DNA from: Micromonospora pisi
Lineage (GTDB): Bacteria > Actinomycetota > Actinomycetes > Mycobacteriales > Micromonosporaceae
Direction: 5' to 3'
DNA length: 64,000 bases
NCBI RefSeq assembly: GCF_003633685.1
Contig: NZ_RBKT01000001.1
Location: forward strand, 8,308,001 to 8,372,000
Below, piece after piece: positions 42,036-51,418 of this stretch. The first letter of the stretch is position 1. Every line of letters begins with the position of its first letter. A program made the translations under genes and the position numbers. A model generated the notes under the pieces. It was given only the letters and a program-made list of their open reading frames with translations. It had not been told where the DNA came from and did not search any database.

Positions 42036-44804
42036 TTACTCGCCCGCGCGGAGCACCTCGCTCAGCCGGTCGCGCCGCCGCAGCGCTGCCTCGACGGGGA
42101 CGACCGTGGCGGCCGCCGCCAGCATCGCCACGCTCACCAGGCCGAGCATCCACCACGGCAGGGCCGCCGCCGGGTCGGCGGCTTGGCCGGTGAGCAGCCG
42201 TAGGTCGAGTGGGCCGAGCGTCAGGCGTGCGAGTAGGGCCCCGAGCAGCGGTCCGTACACCGCAGCGACCACGACCGGCGGGAGCAGCTCTCCGGCGGCG
42301 ACCCAGCGGGCGTCGCGCGGCCGCAGGCCGAGGGTCCGCAGCCGGGTCAGGGTCTGCCACCGCTCCGACGCACCCGCGGCCGCGGCGAGCGTGAGGCCGA
42401 GCAGCCCCAGCGCCAGCAACGCCGCGGCGGCCGTCCACGCCAGGCGCAGTAGCCCTGCGGTCAGCGGGGCCGCTCGCTGCGCCCGCAGGACGTCCGCGCG
42501 CAGCACGACGTCGGCGGCGACGCCGCTGTTCGACACGGCCCGCGCCGCGCCGGGGCCGGTCACCCATACGGTGTTCGGGACGGCGGGCAGTCCGGCGTCG
42601 GCGAGGGCCGCGGCGTCCACGATGACGATGTCGGTGCCGCCGCCGACGGAGGGAGCGGTACCGACCGCAGCGAGACGGATTGCTGGGGCGCCGTCGCGGG
42701 ACAGCTGCAGCCGTGTGCCGGTCCGCAGGTCGCCGTCGCTCGATCGGACCAGCGCCGGGACGTCCCCGAGGCCAGGACCGGGTGCCGCGAGCCGGGCCAG
42801 CGCCGGCGCGTCCGGCAGCGGGGTGGTGGCCAGTAGGCGCTGGAACGCGGCGGCGTCCACGATGACCAGGCGTGGGGTGAGCACTGTCGAGTCGGCGACG
42901 ACGCGCGCCGAGTCGGTCACCTGCGCGACGACGACCTGCCCTACCCCGGGTGCGGCAGCGATGCGCTCGGCGAGGGCGGGGGTGGAGGTCACGGCGTCGG
43001 CGCCGACGTCGAGGCGGGCGTCGGCACCGACCGTGCTCCACGCGCCGTCGGCCAGACCCCGGGTGGCGGTGGTGCCGAGGATGAGCGCGAACGACGCCAG
43101 CGCCGTGGCGCTGACCAGCACCAGCAGCGGCAGCGCGCGCCCGGCCGTCGCGGCCGCCCGGGCAGCGCCGAACACGGCCAGCGGGTGGCGCGAGCGCAGG
43201 GCCTGCCGGAGCGACAACCGCACCCCGACAGGCAGCAGCCGCAGCAGGACGAGCGCGCCGGCGAGCACGCCCAGAGCGACGGCGCTCATGGGTAGGGCCA
43301 GGTCGCCGGTCAGCTCATCGGTGTCGCCGTCGGGGGCGGTGGCGGGCATGAGCCCGCGCTGGTGCAGTGCGACGAAGGCGGCCACCGCGGCGATCAGGAC
43401 AGCGGCCTCCAGCGCGGCACGGCGCAGCTGGCCGGTGCCGCGGATCCAGCGGCGTGCGGCCCGGTTGGCGGGCTTGCGCCGATCGCGGCTGGCTCGGGCG
43501 GCGGCGAGTGTGCCGAACGCCGGCCCGGCGACGGCGCCGGCCAGGACCAGGGGCACGGCCCAGGACCAGGAGACGTCAGCAGCGGCTGCGCGGGCGAGCG
43601 CGAGCCCGACGGCGGCGGCCGACAGGGCCACCGCGGCGGACTCGATCAGCAGTTCCGCACCGAGGTCGGGCAGCGCCGCCCCGCGCTGCCGGGCGGCGGT
43701 CAGCGCCGGGGTACGGCGGCGGACCAGCAGGTCGGCGGCGAGTAGCAGGACCAGTACCGTGGCGGTCAGAACCCCGGCGAGCAGGACTGCGGCCTGCGCG
43801 GAAGCGGCGCTGATCTGTTTGCGGGCGTCGCGCAGGACGGTGTCGAGCTGCGATTCCCACTTGAGGGACCCGTCGCGGACACTCGACGCGCCGGAGGCGG
43901 CCTTGAGCTCGACCACGGTGCCGGCGAGCGCCGCGGCGGCGTCCCAGGTGAGCGTGCCGGGTTCGGGGGCGAAGCGGACGGTGCGCTGCAGTTGGTCCTC
44001 GTCGACGGCGAGACGGGCGTCCGGCAGCGACTCGCGCGACAGCAGGCCGGCGAACCGGGTGGTGCCCACGCCGTCGGCGCCGGGCACGGGGCGCAGGAGC
44101 GACGGGGCGAGTCGCCAGGCGGGGTCGGCGCTGTCCGCAGGTCGGTAGATCCCGCTGATCCGCACGTCCTTGTCGCGCTTCTGGGCGTCCTTGAGCGGGA
44201 TTCGGTCGCCCGGGCCGAGGTTGAGCGCGGCGGCGTCCGCCTCGGAGAGGCCGACCTGCACCGGCCAGGGCGGTCCGCTGTAGGGGATCTCGACGGCCTG
44301 GTCCGGGTCGGGGACGGCGGGGCCGGGCGCGCTGCCGGCGATCCAGGTTACGTCCGGGCCGCCGGGGTCACCGGCCAGATAGGTGAACTGGAAGGTACGC
44401 GGCACGTTACCGTCGGTGATGCTGAGGACCGGGCCGTTGACGATGGCGACGGGCGGGCGCAGAGCGGCGTCCAGGCGGGGGCCGAGCGTGTCTGCCGCCT
44501 GGCTGCGGAAGCCGTCGACGTCTTCGGCGAGGCGGGGTATCCGGATGCGCCCGCCGGTCGGGCCGTCGTCGCGCTCCCAGTTAGCGTGTACGAGGACGTC
44601 AGCGTCGTTGCCAGCGCGGCGGATCGTGTCCTGAACGGCGTCGTCGGCGGCGGCGCGCAGCAGCGCCGGCACGGCCCCGGCGAGCAGCGCGACGGCCGCG
44701 ATGACGGCGGCGGTGAGCAGCAGCGGTCCGGCGTCGGTGCGGCCGCGGCCGCGGACGCTGGGCCAGTGCGGCGCCGGCCACCGGCGGGTCAGCCACCGGT
44801 TCAC
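42036..44804 (-). CDS. ABC transporter permease, FtsX/MacB-like (second of two)
   Basis: This membrane subunit of 922 residues has a first transmembrane helix near the N-terminus (LLLTAAVIAAVALLAGAVPALL), a large extracellular domain, and two C-terminal groups of helices of the FtsX type (for example LTLAAAAGASERWQTLTRLR, where the characteristic coupling loop is seen). The GTG at 44804 overlaps the stop of the upstream permease gene by GTGA. It lies last in a four-gene operon with two ATPases. Such systems export lipids, peptides or antibiotics, or act as mechanotransmitters; the cargo is not evident. Confidence 0.82.
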   Translation of the reverse strand: MNRWLTRRWPAPHWPSVRGRGRTDAGPLLLTAAVIAAVALLAGAVPALLRAAADDAVQDTIRRAGNDADVLVHANWERDDGPTGGRIRIPRLAEDVDGFRSQAADTLGPRLDAALRPPVAIVNGPVLSITDGNVPRTFQFTYLAGDPGGPDVTWIAGSAPGPAVPDPDQAVEIPYSGPPWPVQVGLSEADAAALNLGPGDRIPLKDAQKRDKDVRISGIYRPADSADPAWRLAPSLLRPVPGADGVGTTRFAGLLSRESLPDARLAVDEDQLQRTVRFAPEPGTLTWDAAAALAGTVVELKAASGASSVRDGSLKWESQLDTVLRDARKQISAASAQAAVLLAGVLTATVLVLLLAADLLVRRRTPALTAARQRGAALPDLGAELLIESAAVALSAAAVGLALARAAAADVSWSWAVPLVLAGAVAGPAFGTLAAARASRDRRKPANRAARRWIRGTGQLRRAALEAAVLIAAVAAFVALHQRGLMPATAPDGDTDELTGDLALPMSAVALGVLAGALVLLRLLPVGVRLSLRQALRSRHPLAVFGAARAAATAGRALPLLVLVSATALASFALILGTTATRGLADGAWSTVGADARLDVGADAVTSTPALAERIAAAPGVGQVVVAQVTDSARVVADSTVLTPRLVIVDAAAFQRLLATTPLPDAPALARLAAPGPGLGDVPALVRSSDGDLRTGTRLQLSRDGAPAIRLAAVGTAPSVGGGTDIVIVDAAALADAGLPAVPNTVWVTGPGAARAVSNSGVAADVVLRADVLRAQRAAPLTAGLLRLAWTAAAALLALGLLGLTLAAAAGASERWQTLTRLRTLGLRPRDARWVAAGELLPPVVVAAVYGPLLGALLARLTLGPLDLRLLTGQAADPAAALPWWMLGLVSVAMLAAAATVVPVEAALRRRDRLSEVLRAGE

Positions 44805-47800
44805 GGCGCCACCCGCAGGTGCGCGGCGTCGGCCCGGCGGACCTGGACGGTGACCACGACGGCGACCGCGAGCGTGCACCCGGCCAGCAGCGCCGCGAGC
44901 AGTGCGGCCTCGGCGGACCACGGCCAGTGTGGCTGGGCGGCCGGGACGGGCGCGGCGCCGGTGTCGGAGCGTACGAGCAGGGGTACGACGACGCGGGTGG
45001 CGAGCGCGCCGACGGCCGCTCCCGCTGCGAGCAGCGGCAGCAGAACGCCGGCGTGCTGGCCGAGCAGCACGGCCCGGATGCCGCGCCGGGACATCCCCAG
45101 GCCGCGCAGCCGCGCCACCTCGACGGCGCGGACCTGCAGGTCGCAGGTCACGTGCAGGACCACGCCGGCGAGCAGCAGCAGGGCCGCGGCCGGGACGACC
45201 AGCCGGAGCGCGGCCGGCAGCCCGGCGCGCAGCGGGCCGCCGGTGAGGCGGGCGGTCTCTGCCTCGCGCGTCGTGACGGTGCCCAGGTGCAGGGCGGTGG
45301 CCCGCTCGGCGGCACCGGGCCCGGCTGGGTGGCCGACCCACCAGGCGTCGACCGGGAACGTCAGGTCGCCGGTGACGGCAAGTGCGCGGGACAGGGTGTC
45401 CAGGTCAGCCAGGACGGCGACGGCGCCGGGGGCGGACGGGACGGTCGGCACGACCTCGGTGACGACGATCGGGACGGGCGTGGTGCCGACCGTGATGCTG
45501 AGCTGCCTGCCGCGGCCGGCACCGACCTCGCTGGCGAAGCGGGCGGAGACGGCGACGGGCACCGGGCCGGGGTCCGGGAAGGCGGTGGCGACGAGGTTCC
45601 GGGCGGCGTCCGGGGCGCCGCCGAGGTCGACGGTCGCAGCCATTCGCAGCTCGGTCCCCGTCGGCGTGGCGGACAGCGTGACGGTCGGGTCGCTCAGCTG
45701 CTTCGCGACCGGCGGCGCGGACGTGGCGGTCCAACCCGATCCGTCAGCCGACGCGGCGGGCGGCACCGTGAGCGTGACGGCTACGGCGATGGGGCCGCCG
45801 GCCGCGTCGGACCCGCCATTCGGCCCGGTCGGGTCGGCCGTGACCGGCAGGGACACCGCGACGAGGCGCAGTCCGTCAGCCGTCGCGCACGCGGGCAGCC
45901 GGTGCTCCCGGCCGTCGAGCGGCACGGGGGGACCGGTGCAGGGCGTGCGCAGGCCGGTGGCGTCTTGCAGCAGCAGCCGGGGCGTCACGGCGAGCGGGGT
46001 GCCGCCGGCCGCAGTCCCGCTCAGGACGAGCGGGGCACCGGCCGGAATGGCGAGGCCGGTGACGCGGGCGTGTGACGCGAGCGCGGCTCCCACGTCCGTC
46101 CAGCTACGGTCGCCGTCCAGTCGCCCGCGCAGCAGTGCGTCGGCGCGGGTGGTATCGATGGCGATCAGGCGCGGCGCCTCGCCAGCGGTGCCGAGCCACT
46201 GCCCGATGGCGGTGCCGCGGTCGACGGCCGGGCTCACCACCCCCGCAGTGGCCGCGCTGACGTCCGCGCCCTGCCCGGCGACCGGCGGCGCGGTGAGGGC
46301 GAGCGCCAGGTCGGTGCCGACGGAAAGCTCGGCCTGGTCGTACTGCGACCGTTGCCAGGTGGCGTCGAAGGCGACGCCGAAGGTCCCGGCCGCGCAGGCC
46401 AGCCCGACGAGCAGGCCGGCGGCGACCGCCTGGGGCCGGCGGGCGGCCTCGGCGGCCGCCAGCGGGAGCACCAGCCCGTGGTCACGGTGCGCCAGCCGGT
46501 CGGCGCCGCGCAGGGCGGGCAGCACCACGCGGAGCACCAAGGCGGCGCCTGCGGTGAGCAGCAGCGCCGGCGCGAGCACCCGGACCGCGTCGGCGCGCGG
46601 GGTGGCGGCGGTGGGCTGCGCGTAAAGCTGCCACCACCCGGCGGCGGCGAATGCCGCGAGCAGCAGGTCGGCGCCGGATCGGGCCAGCAGTTCGCGTCGG
46701 TTGCGCCGGTCGCCGGCTGCCGGGACGGGCCGGATCGCCAGGATGATGAGTATGACGGCGAGCACCAGCGCGCTGCCGGCGACCGCGAGAACCTGGGCGC
46801 CGGTGATGGCCGGCCGGACGGTCAGGCCGGCGCCGTCCAGCGGCGGCAGGTGGGTCAGGCCGGCGTGTACGGCCGACGAGGCCGGTATCGCGAGCGCGGC
46901 GGCGAGGGCGGCGACGACCCCGGCCTCGAGTGTCGCGGTGGCGGCGAGCTGGCCGCGGCTGGTGCCCAGGGCGGACAGCAGGGCGGTCTCATCGGCGCGC
47001 ATGCTCGCGGTCAGCCGGCCGGCGAGGGCGAGTGCGGTCGCGGCCAGGACGCCGCCGAGGACGGCGAGGGCGAGCACGACGGCGGCGGTGACGTGCCGCT
47101 GGTCGTCGGCGGCCCGCAGGGTCAGCGGCAGGCCGGAGGAGACGCGTTTGAGCTGGACGCGGTCGCCGAGGGTGCCCGCCAGCCGTCGGTCGGCGCTGCG
47201 GACGGCCCCGGCCACGGTCTCGAGGTCGCGGCGGTTGGCGCGGGACAGGTCCGGATGGGCGGTGATCTCCAGTCGGGTGAGGGTGGCACCGGTGGTGACC
47301 AGTTCGGCGAGGTCGATGATGAACGGGCCGTAGGCGTTGACGGGCTGCCCGAAGCGGCCGTCCCGGTAGCCGGTGGCAGAGCCGGCCGCGGCCAGCGGGT
47401 CGCGGTCCCAGCCGCGCCCCGGCAGCGGGCGCACGACACCGACGACGGTCACGTCGAGGGCCGGGACGGGCGCGTGGGCCAGTTCCGCGCCGAGGCGCAC
47501 CCGGCGGCCGGGGGTGAGGCCGAGCAGCTGGGCGGTGGACTCCAGCACCACCGCGTCGCCGGGGTCGCGTAGCCAGCGCCCCGTGATCAGGTGGGCTCGG
47601 GCCGGCAGGTCGTCCAGCCCCGACAGGTACGCCTGGGCCGGGACGGTGGTGCCCGGGGCGAGAGTCGGCGGCAGCGCCCGCAGCACGCTCGACGCCCGCG
47701 CGGTCGTCGTCGCCGGGAACGGTGCGAGCGCGGAGGTCACCACGGCGCGGGCGTCGGAGGCGACGGATGGCGCGTCCCGGCCTTCGATGGTGCCGGTGTA

Positions 47801-47983
47801 GGCGGTCACGTCGACGGCACCGGAGGCGGCGCGGGCCATGGCGACCTCCAGCGCCCGCTCGGCGGTGCGGGTGCTCAGCAGGGTGCAGGTGCCCAGCAGG
47901 GTCGCGCCGACCGTGACGACCCCGAGGAGGGCCGCCAGCAACGGCCACTGCGCGCGGGCGCGGCGGCTGACCAGCCTCAGCAT
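44801..47983 (-). CDS. ABC transporter permease, FtsX/MacB-like (first of two)
   Basis: This is a 1060-residue permease with an N-terminal helix (WPLLAALLGVVTVGATLLG), a large extracellular domain, a first FtsX block around 310-420 (LSALGTSRGQLAATATLEAG), a second extracellular domain, and a C-terminal FtsX block with the coupling motif RLRGLGMSRRGIRAVLLG. It is larger than MacB-type permeases (about 650) and resembles the long actinobacterial ones with duplicated FtsX modules. It starts 7 bp after an ATPase gene and overlaps the next permease gene. The pair probably forms a heterodimer. Confidence 0.83.
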   Translation of the reverse strand: MLRLVSRRARAQWPLLAALLGVVTVGATLLGTCTLLSTRTAERALEVAMARAASGAVDVTAYTGTIEGRDAPSVASDARAVVTSALAPFPATTTARASSVLRALPPTLAPGTTVPAQAYLSGLDDLPARAHLITGRWLRDPGDAVVLESTAQLLGLTPGRRVRLGAELAHAPVPALDVTVVGVVRPLPGRGWDRDPLAAAGSATGYRDGRFGQPVNAYGPFIIDLAELVTTGATLTRLEITAHPDLSRANRRDLETVAGAVRSADRRLAGTLGDRVQLKRVSSGLPLTLRAADDQRHVTAAVVLALAVLGGVLAATALALAGRLTASMRADETALLSALGTSRGQLAATATLEAGVVAALAAALAIPASSAVHAGLTHLPPLDGAGLTVRPAITGAQVLAVAGSALVLAVILIILAIRPVPAAGDRRNRRELLARSGADLLLAAFAAAGWWQLYAQPTAATPRADAVRVLAPALLLTAGAALVLRVVLPALRGADRLAHRDHGLVLPLAAAEAARRPQAVAAGLLVGLACAAGTFGVAFDATWQRSQYDQAELSVGTDLALALTAPPVAGQGADVSAATAGVVSPAVDRGTAIGQWLGTAGEAPRLIAIDTTRADALLRGRLDGDRSWTDVGAALASHARVTGLAIPAGAPLVLSGTAAGGTPLAVTPRLLLQDATGLRTPCTGPPVPLDGREHRLPACATADGLRLVAVSLPVTADPTGPNGGSDAAGGPIAVAVTLTVPPAASADGSGWTATSAPPVAKQLSDPTVTLSATPTGTELRMAATVDLGGAPDAARNLVATAFPDPGPVPVAVSARFASEVGAGRGRQLSITVGTTPVPIVVTEVVPTVPSAPGAVAVLADLDTLSRALAVTGDLTFPVDAWWVGHPAGPGAAERATALHLGTVTTREAETARLTGGPLRAGLPAALRLVVPAAALLLLAGVVLHVTCDLQVRAVEVARLRGLGMSRRGIRAVLLGQHAGVLLPLLAAGAAVGALATRVVVPLLVRSDTGAAPVPAAQPHWPWSAEAALLAALLAGCTLAVAVVVTVQVRRADAAHLRVAP

Positions 47984-47990
47984 CGTCGCG

Positions 47991-48713
47991 TCACGTCGCG
48001 TCCGGCACGTGCTCGTACGGCTGTCCGGCTGCCTGTTCGTCGAGATGCCCGTCGTGGATGCGGATCACCCGGTCGGCCAACGCCATCATCACCGCGTCGT
48101 GCGTCGACACCAGCGCGGTGACGCCTTCGGACTCCACCACCCCGCGCAGCAGGGCCATCACCGACAGACCCGTCTCGGCGTCCAGTTGCCCCGTGGGCTC
48201 GTCGGCGATCAGCAGCCGGGGCGAGGCAGCCAGCGCGCGGGCGATCGCCACCCGCTGCTGCTGGCCGCCGGACAGCTCGGCCGGCCGCTGCCGGGCGTGG
48301 TCGGCCAGGCCCACCAGCTCCAGCAGCAGTTCGACTCGCCGCTCGCGCTCGGCCGGGGCGACGCGGGCCAGCCGCAGCGGGGCGCCGACGTTCTCCGCGG
48401 CCGACAGCACCGGGATCAGGCCGAAGCTCTGGAAGACGTACGACACCTTTTCGCGCCGCAGCCGGGACAGGCCGTCCTCGTCGAGTGCGGTGACGTCGGT
48501 GCCGTCGACGTGCACGGTGCCGGTGTCCGGGCGGTCCAGCCCGCCGATGACGTTGAGCAGGGTGGTCTTGCCCGAGCCGGACCGGCCGACGAGCGCCACC
48601 ATGGAACCGGCGGCCACGTCGAACGACACGCCGCGCAGGGCGTGCACGGAGGTCGGCCCGGTGTTGAACCGCCGGTGCACGCCGCGCACGCTGAGCAGCG
48701 GCTCGATGCTCAT
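47991..48713 (-). CDS. ABC transporter ATP-binding protein (LolD/MacB type)
   Basis: This 240-residue ATPase has Walker A (VGRSGSGKTTLLN), the Q-loop (VSYVFQSFGLIPVLSAAENV), signature LSGGQQQRVAIARAL, Walker B LLIADEPTGQLD and the H-loop VSTHD. This is the pattern of the export-type subfamily that partners FtsX permeases. Its ATG overlaps the TGA of the preceding ATPase gene (ATGA), and the first permease follows at 7 bp. Together the two ATPases and two permeases could form one asymmetric transporter. Confidence 0.9.
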   Translation of the reverse strand: MSIEPLLSVRGVHRRFNTGPTSVHALRGVSFDVAAGSMVALVGRSGSGKTTLLNVIGGLDRPDTGTVHVDGTDVTALDEDGLSRLRREKVSYVFQSFGLIPVLSAAENVGAPLRLARVAPAERERRVELLLELVGLADHARQRPAELSGGQQQRVAIARALAASPRLLIADEPTGQLDAETGLSVMALLRGVVESEGVTALVSTHDAVMMALADRVIRIHDGHLDEQAAGQPYEHVPDAT

Positions 48714-49642
48714 TCGTTACTTCCCGCGTCGGGGCGGATCGTGATGTGGTCGGGCTCCAGGGCCAGCCGGACCCGCCGGGTCAGCGCCAGCGCCTGGCGG
48801 AAGTCGCGGGGCACCTGGACCCGCCCGGCCCGGTCCATCACGGCGTACTCCTCGGCGATCATGTGCGTGTCGCCCTCCGCGTTGGTGGTGGTACGGCGCA
48901 GCACCTCGCTGCTGGTGCGCCCGTCGCGGATCGCGACTGTCCGTTCGACCTGGCCGCTGACCTCCGGGTCGTGGGTCACCACGACAACGGTGACGCCGTA
49001 CCGTCGGTTGACGTCCCGCAGCACGCCGAAGACCTCCGCGGACGTGGCGGCGTCCAGTTCGCCGGTCGGCTCGTCGGCGAGCAGGACCCGCGGCTGGTTG
49101 GCCAGCGCCACCGCGATCGCGACCCGCATCTGCTGCCCGCCGGAGAGCTGCGCGGGGCGTCGGTCGGCGCAGTCGGCGACGCCGAGGCTGTCCAGCAGTT
49201 CGGCCGCGCGCTCCCGGCGCTGCTTCTTCTCGGTACGGGCCGCCGTCATCGGTAGGTCGACCATCTCCCGTGCGGTCAGGTAGGGAACCAGGTTGCTCGC
49301 CGTCTGCTGTCGTACGAACCCGACGGTGTGCCGCCGGTACTCCACGCGGTCCGCGCGGGACATCGCCAGCAGGTTCCACCGGTCGACCCGGGCCCGTCCG
49401 GCGGTGGGGGCGTCGATGCCGGCCAGGATGGACAGCAGCGTCGACTTACCCGACCCGGAGGCGCCGACGACGGCGACCATCTCACCGTTGTCCACGGCCA
49501 GGTCGAGTCCCTGCAGTGCCTGCACCTCGATCGAACCGGTCTGGTAGATCCGCACCAGGTTCTCGCAGACGATGAGCGCGTCCCGGCCGAACTCGGGCGC
49601 CCGCGCGGATGACTGCGGCAAGGACAGCGGTGTGCTGGGCAT
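48710..49642 (-). CDS. ABC transporter ATP-binding protein with AbrB-like C-terminal extension
   Basis: This 310-residue ATPase has Walker A (VGASGSGKSTLLS), signature LSGGQQMRVAIAVAL and Walker B VLLADEPTGELD. About 50 residues beyond the usual end, from near 258, the sequence EEYAVMDRAGRVQVPRDFRQ resembles the swapped-hairpin AbrB/SpoVT DNA-binding or dimerisation fold. The ATG at 49642 follows GGGGAGGGA. It is the first gene of the exporter operon. The tail may dimerise the protein or link nucleotide state to gene control; this is inference. Confidence 0.83.
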   Translation of the reverse strand: MPSTPLSLPQSSARAPEFGRDALIVCENLVRIYQTGSIEVQALQGLDLAVDNGEMVAVVGASGSGKSTLLSILAGIDAPTAGRARVDRWNLLAMSRADRVEYRRHTVGFVRQQTASNLVPYLTAREMVDLPMTAARTEKKQRRERAAELLDSLGVADCADRRPAQLSGGQQMRVAIAVALANQPRVLLADEPTGELDAATSAEVFGVLRDVNRRYGVTVVVVTHDPEVSGQVERTVAIRDGRTSSEVLRRTTTNAEGDTHMIAEEYAVMDRAGRVQVPRDFRQALALTRRVRLALEPDHITIRPDAGSNE

Positions 49643-50014
49643 TCCCTCCCCGTCAAGGTCGTGCCGACAACGAGCCAGCCTCGTGTAGCGATCAAGTCCG
49701 CCCAACGGGCACGCGGTGTCACCCGGCCGCACGTATCGTCGCCGTCCTGCTTCAGGAGCCTCAACCGCCCCTGCTAACGCAGTATTGAAGCAGTTTCGCA
49801 ATCGGCAGCTCCGTTGACCATGCCCCCGCACGGGCTTTCCTGCGTCCTGCCCCCACAGGCGCGGCGGTGACGGCCCGAGGGCGGCGCATTCCCGACGGCG
49901 GTCGGAGCGCAGGAGCGTGCGATCGGCGGATGTGTCCGACGGCCCGGGCGGCAGAAAGTTTGACGTGGCGGCGCCGTGTCGGGGCGGTGTCAGCCACAGA
50001 GCGTCCAACCGGGA
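49643..50014. other. Promoter region of the ABC exporter operon, about 370 bp
   Basis: The region lies between the sigma-factor gene (ending at 50015) and the first ABC gene (49642), both on the minus strand. An inverted repeat with 8-bp arms, CTGCTTCA (49747-49754) and TGAAGCAG (49786-49793), spaced by 31 bp, is a candidate operator about 105-150 bp before the exporter start. Open frames here are shadows; no gene is supported. Confidence 0.45.
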
Positions 50015-51028
50015 CTACTCCGTACCGTCCGCCGGCAGGCGCTCCGGCAGCCCGAGCCGCGGGAACTGGTCGTCGTGGAACGTGACGATCTCGATGATCG
50101 CCCCGCCGGTGACGCGCAGGACGTCGATCGTCAGGGGCAGGTACGCGCCCTCCGGCTTCCGCCAGAGGTAGAAGGCGACGGCGGGCTGCCGGTTTACGGA
50201 GGTGAGGACGGCGCGCAGGTGCTTCATGCCCACGAAGCCGCTCGCAACCCAGTCGTTCACCACCATGTCGCGGCCGACGTGCAGGCCCGGCGTGGGCGGC
50301 ATCGAGTAGCGGACGTCGTCCCGCAGCAGTGCGGCGAGCCCGTCGACGTCCGTGGCGACGCTGGCGTCGGTATAGCGGCGCACCAACTCGCGCGTCCCGG
50401 CGTCCTCCTCGCCGCCGGTCCAGTCCTGCCGCTCGGCGGGCAGGTGCTCCCGCATGCCGGCGCGGGCCCGCTGCAGCGCGCTGTTCACGGAGTTGACGGA
50501 GTCCCCGAGGAGCTCCGCGACGTCTCTCGCCGGCCAGCCGAGCACGTCCCGCAGGATCAGCACGGCTCGCGGGCGCGGCGCGAGGTGCTGGACTGCGACC
50601 AGGTACGCCAGCTCGATCGTCTCCCGCGCGACGGCGACGGTCTCCGGCTCGTCCGCGTCGCCTGCGGGCAGCTCGTCGAGCAGCCGGTCCGGGTAGGGCT
50701 GCAGCCACAGCACCTCGCCGCCGGTCGCGGGCTCCGGGCGGCGCTTGGCGAGCAGGTCCAGGCAGGCGTTGGTGGCGATCCGGTACAGCCAGGCCCTGAA
50801 CGTCGACCGCCCCTCGAAGGTCTCCCGCCGCCGCCAGGCACGGAGGAACGTCTCCTGCACGGTGTCTTCGGCGTCCTCGAACGACCCGAGCATCCGGTAG
50901 CAGTGCACGTGCAGCTCCCGCCGGTGCCGCTCCGCCAGTCCCGAGAACGCCGGCTCGTCGACCTCGCCCAGCCCGTTCCCGCCCAGACTGCTCACGCCCA
51001 GCTCCTCCAGTCGCGTGTCCGCACTCAT
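50015..51028 (-). CDS. ECF sigma factor with SnoaL-like C-terminal domain
   Basis: This 337-residue RNA polymerase sigma-70 family protein has region 2 (HCYRMLGSFEDAEDTVQETF, then FRAWLYRIATNACLD) and region 4 (PRPRAVLILRDVLGWPARDV and SVNSVNSALQRARAG). A fused SnoaL/NTF2-like domain covers about 215-330 (YTDASVATDVDGLAALLRDD, MPPTPGLHVGRDMVVNDWV). This is the SigG-like group in which the C-terminal domain replaces a separate anti-sigma factor. The ATG at 51028 follows GGAAGGA. It may direct the exporter operon immediately downstream, which has its own 370-bp leader; this is inferred from position. Confidence 0.9.
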   Translation of the reverse strand: MSADTRLEELGVSSLGGNGLGEVDEPAFSGLAERHRRELHVHCYRMLGSFEDAEDTVQETFLRAWRRRETFEGRSTFRAWLYRIATNACLDLLAKRRPEPATGGEVLWLQPYPDRLLDELPAGDADEPETVAVARETIELAYLVAVQHLAPRPRAVLILRDVLGWPARDVAELLGDSVNSVNSALQRARAGMREHLPAERQDWTGGEEDAGTRELVRRYTDASVATDVDGLAALLRDDVRYSMPPTPGLHVGRDMVVNDWVASGFVGMKHLRAVLTSVNRQPAVAFYLWRKPEGAYLPLTIDVLRVTGGAIIEIVTFHDDQFPRLGLPERLPADGTE

Positions 51029-51059
51029 CACGTCATCCTTCCGTCTCGTCGTGTCCCGT

Positions 51060-51303
51060 CGTAGGTGTGACGGGTGCGGGCCCGACAACTCATCACCAGG
51101 TCGGTCGGCATGGCCGAGCGTTTTTCCTCCTCGGTAGGTCGGGTCCTTTCGACGTGGTGGAGGACGAGGATGGCCTGCACCATTGCGGTCGTCCGCGAGG
51201 GCTGCAGCGCAGCTTGTCAGGATCTTTTAGGTCTTGAGGGTGGCGACGGCGTGTTCGCCGCGGCAGCGGATCCGAGCATGGGCCTTGTCCACGCCTTCTG
51301 CCG
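51060..51303 (-). pseudogene. Decayed IS5-family transposase C-terminus
   Basis: Read leftward from about 51303, the frame gives VDKAHARIRCRGEHAVATLK followed by T and a stop (TAA, where the family has Trp). In a shifted frame the family end continues (ILTKLRC-SPRRTTAMVQAIL, then VLHHVERT). This is the C-terminal block of IS5-type transposases, R-A-H-A-R-x-R-x-x-G-E-x-A-x-x-x-L-K-x-W-x-I-L. It carries a nonsense change and a frameshift and lies directly upstream of the sigma-factor gene. Confidence 0.65.
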
Positions 51304-51326
51304 GCGCCTCGATCACATCCACCGGA

Positions 51327-51356
51327 GGTACTGGCGGCGTCGCCGCCACCAGTACC
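51327..51356. terminator. Hairpin terminator with bulge
   Basis: GGTACTGG (51327-51334) pairs with CCAGTACC (51349-51356), and an inner CGGC/GCCG pairing closes the stem with a small bulge. It lies about 60 bp after the end of the leftward VWA-protein gene and probably terminates it. Confidence 0.55.
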
Positions 51357-51418
51357 GGGCAAAGTGAGCCACTACCAGCAAAGACACCGAATTCCGCAGG
51401 TACGGCCGGAGTGTTAGC

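Noticed and set aside
41911-46625. Long plus-strand frames over the ABC permease genes
   Set aside because: They are composed of Ala/Ser/Arg/Thr low-complexity sequence and lie opposite clear FtsX-type permeases.
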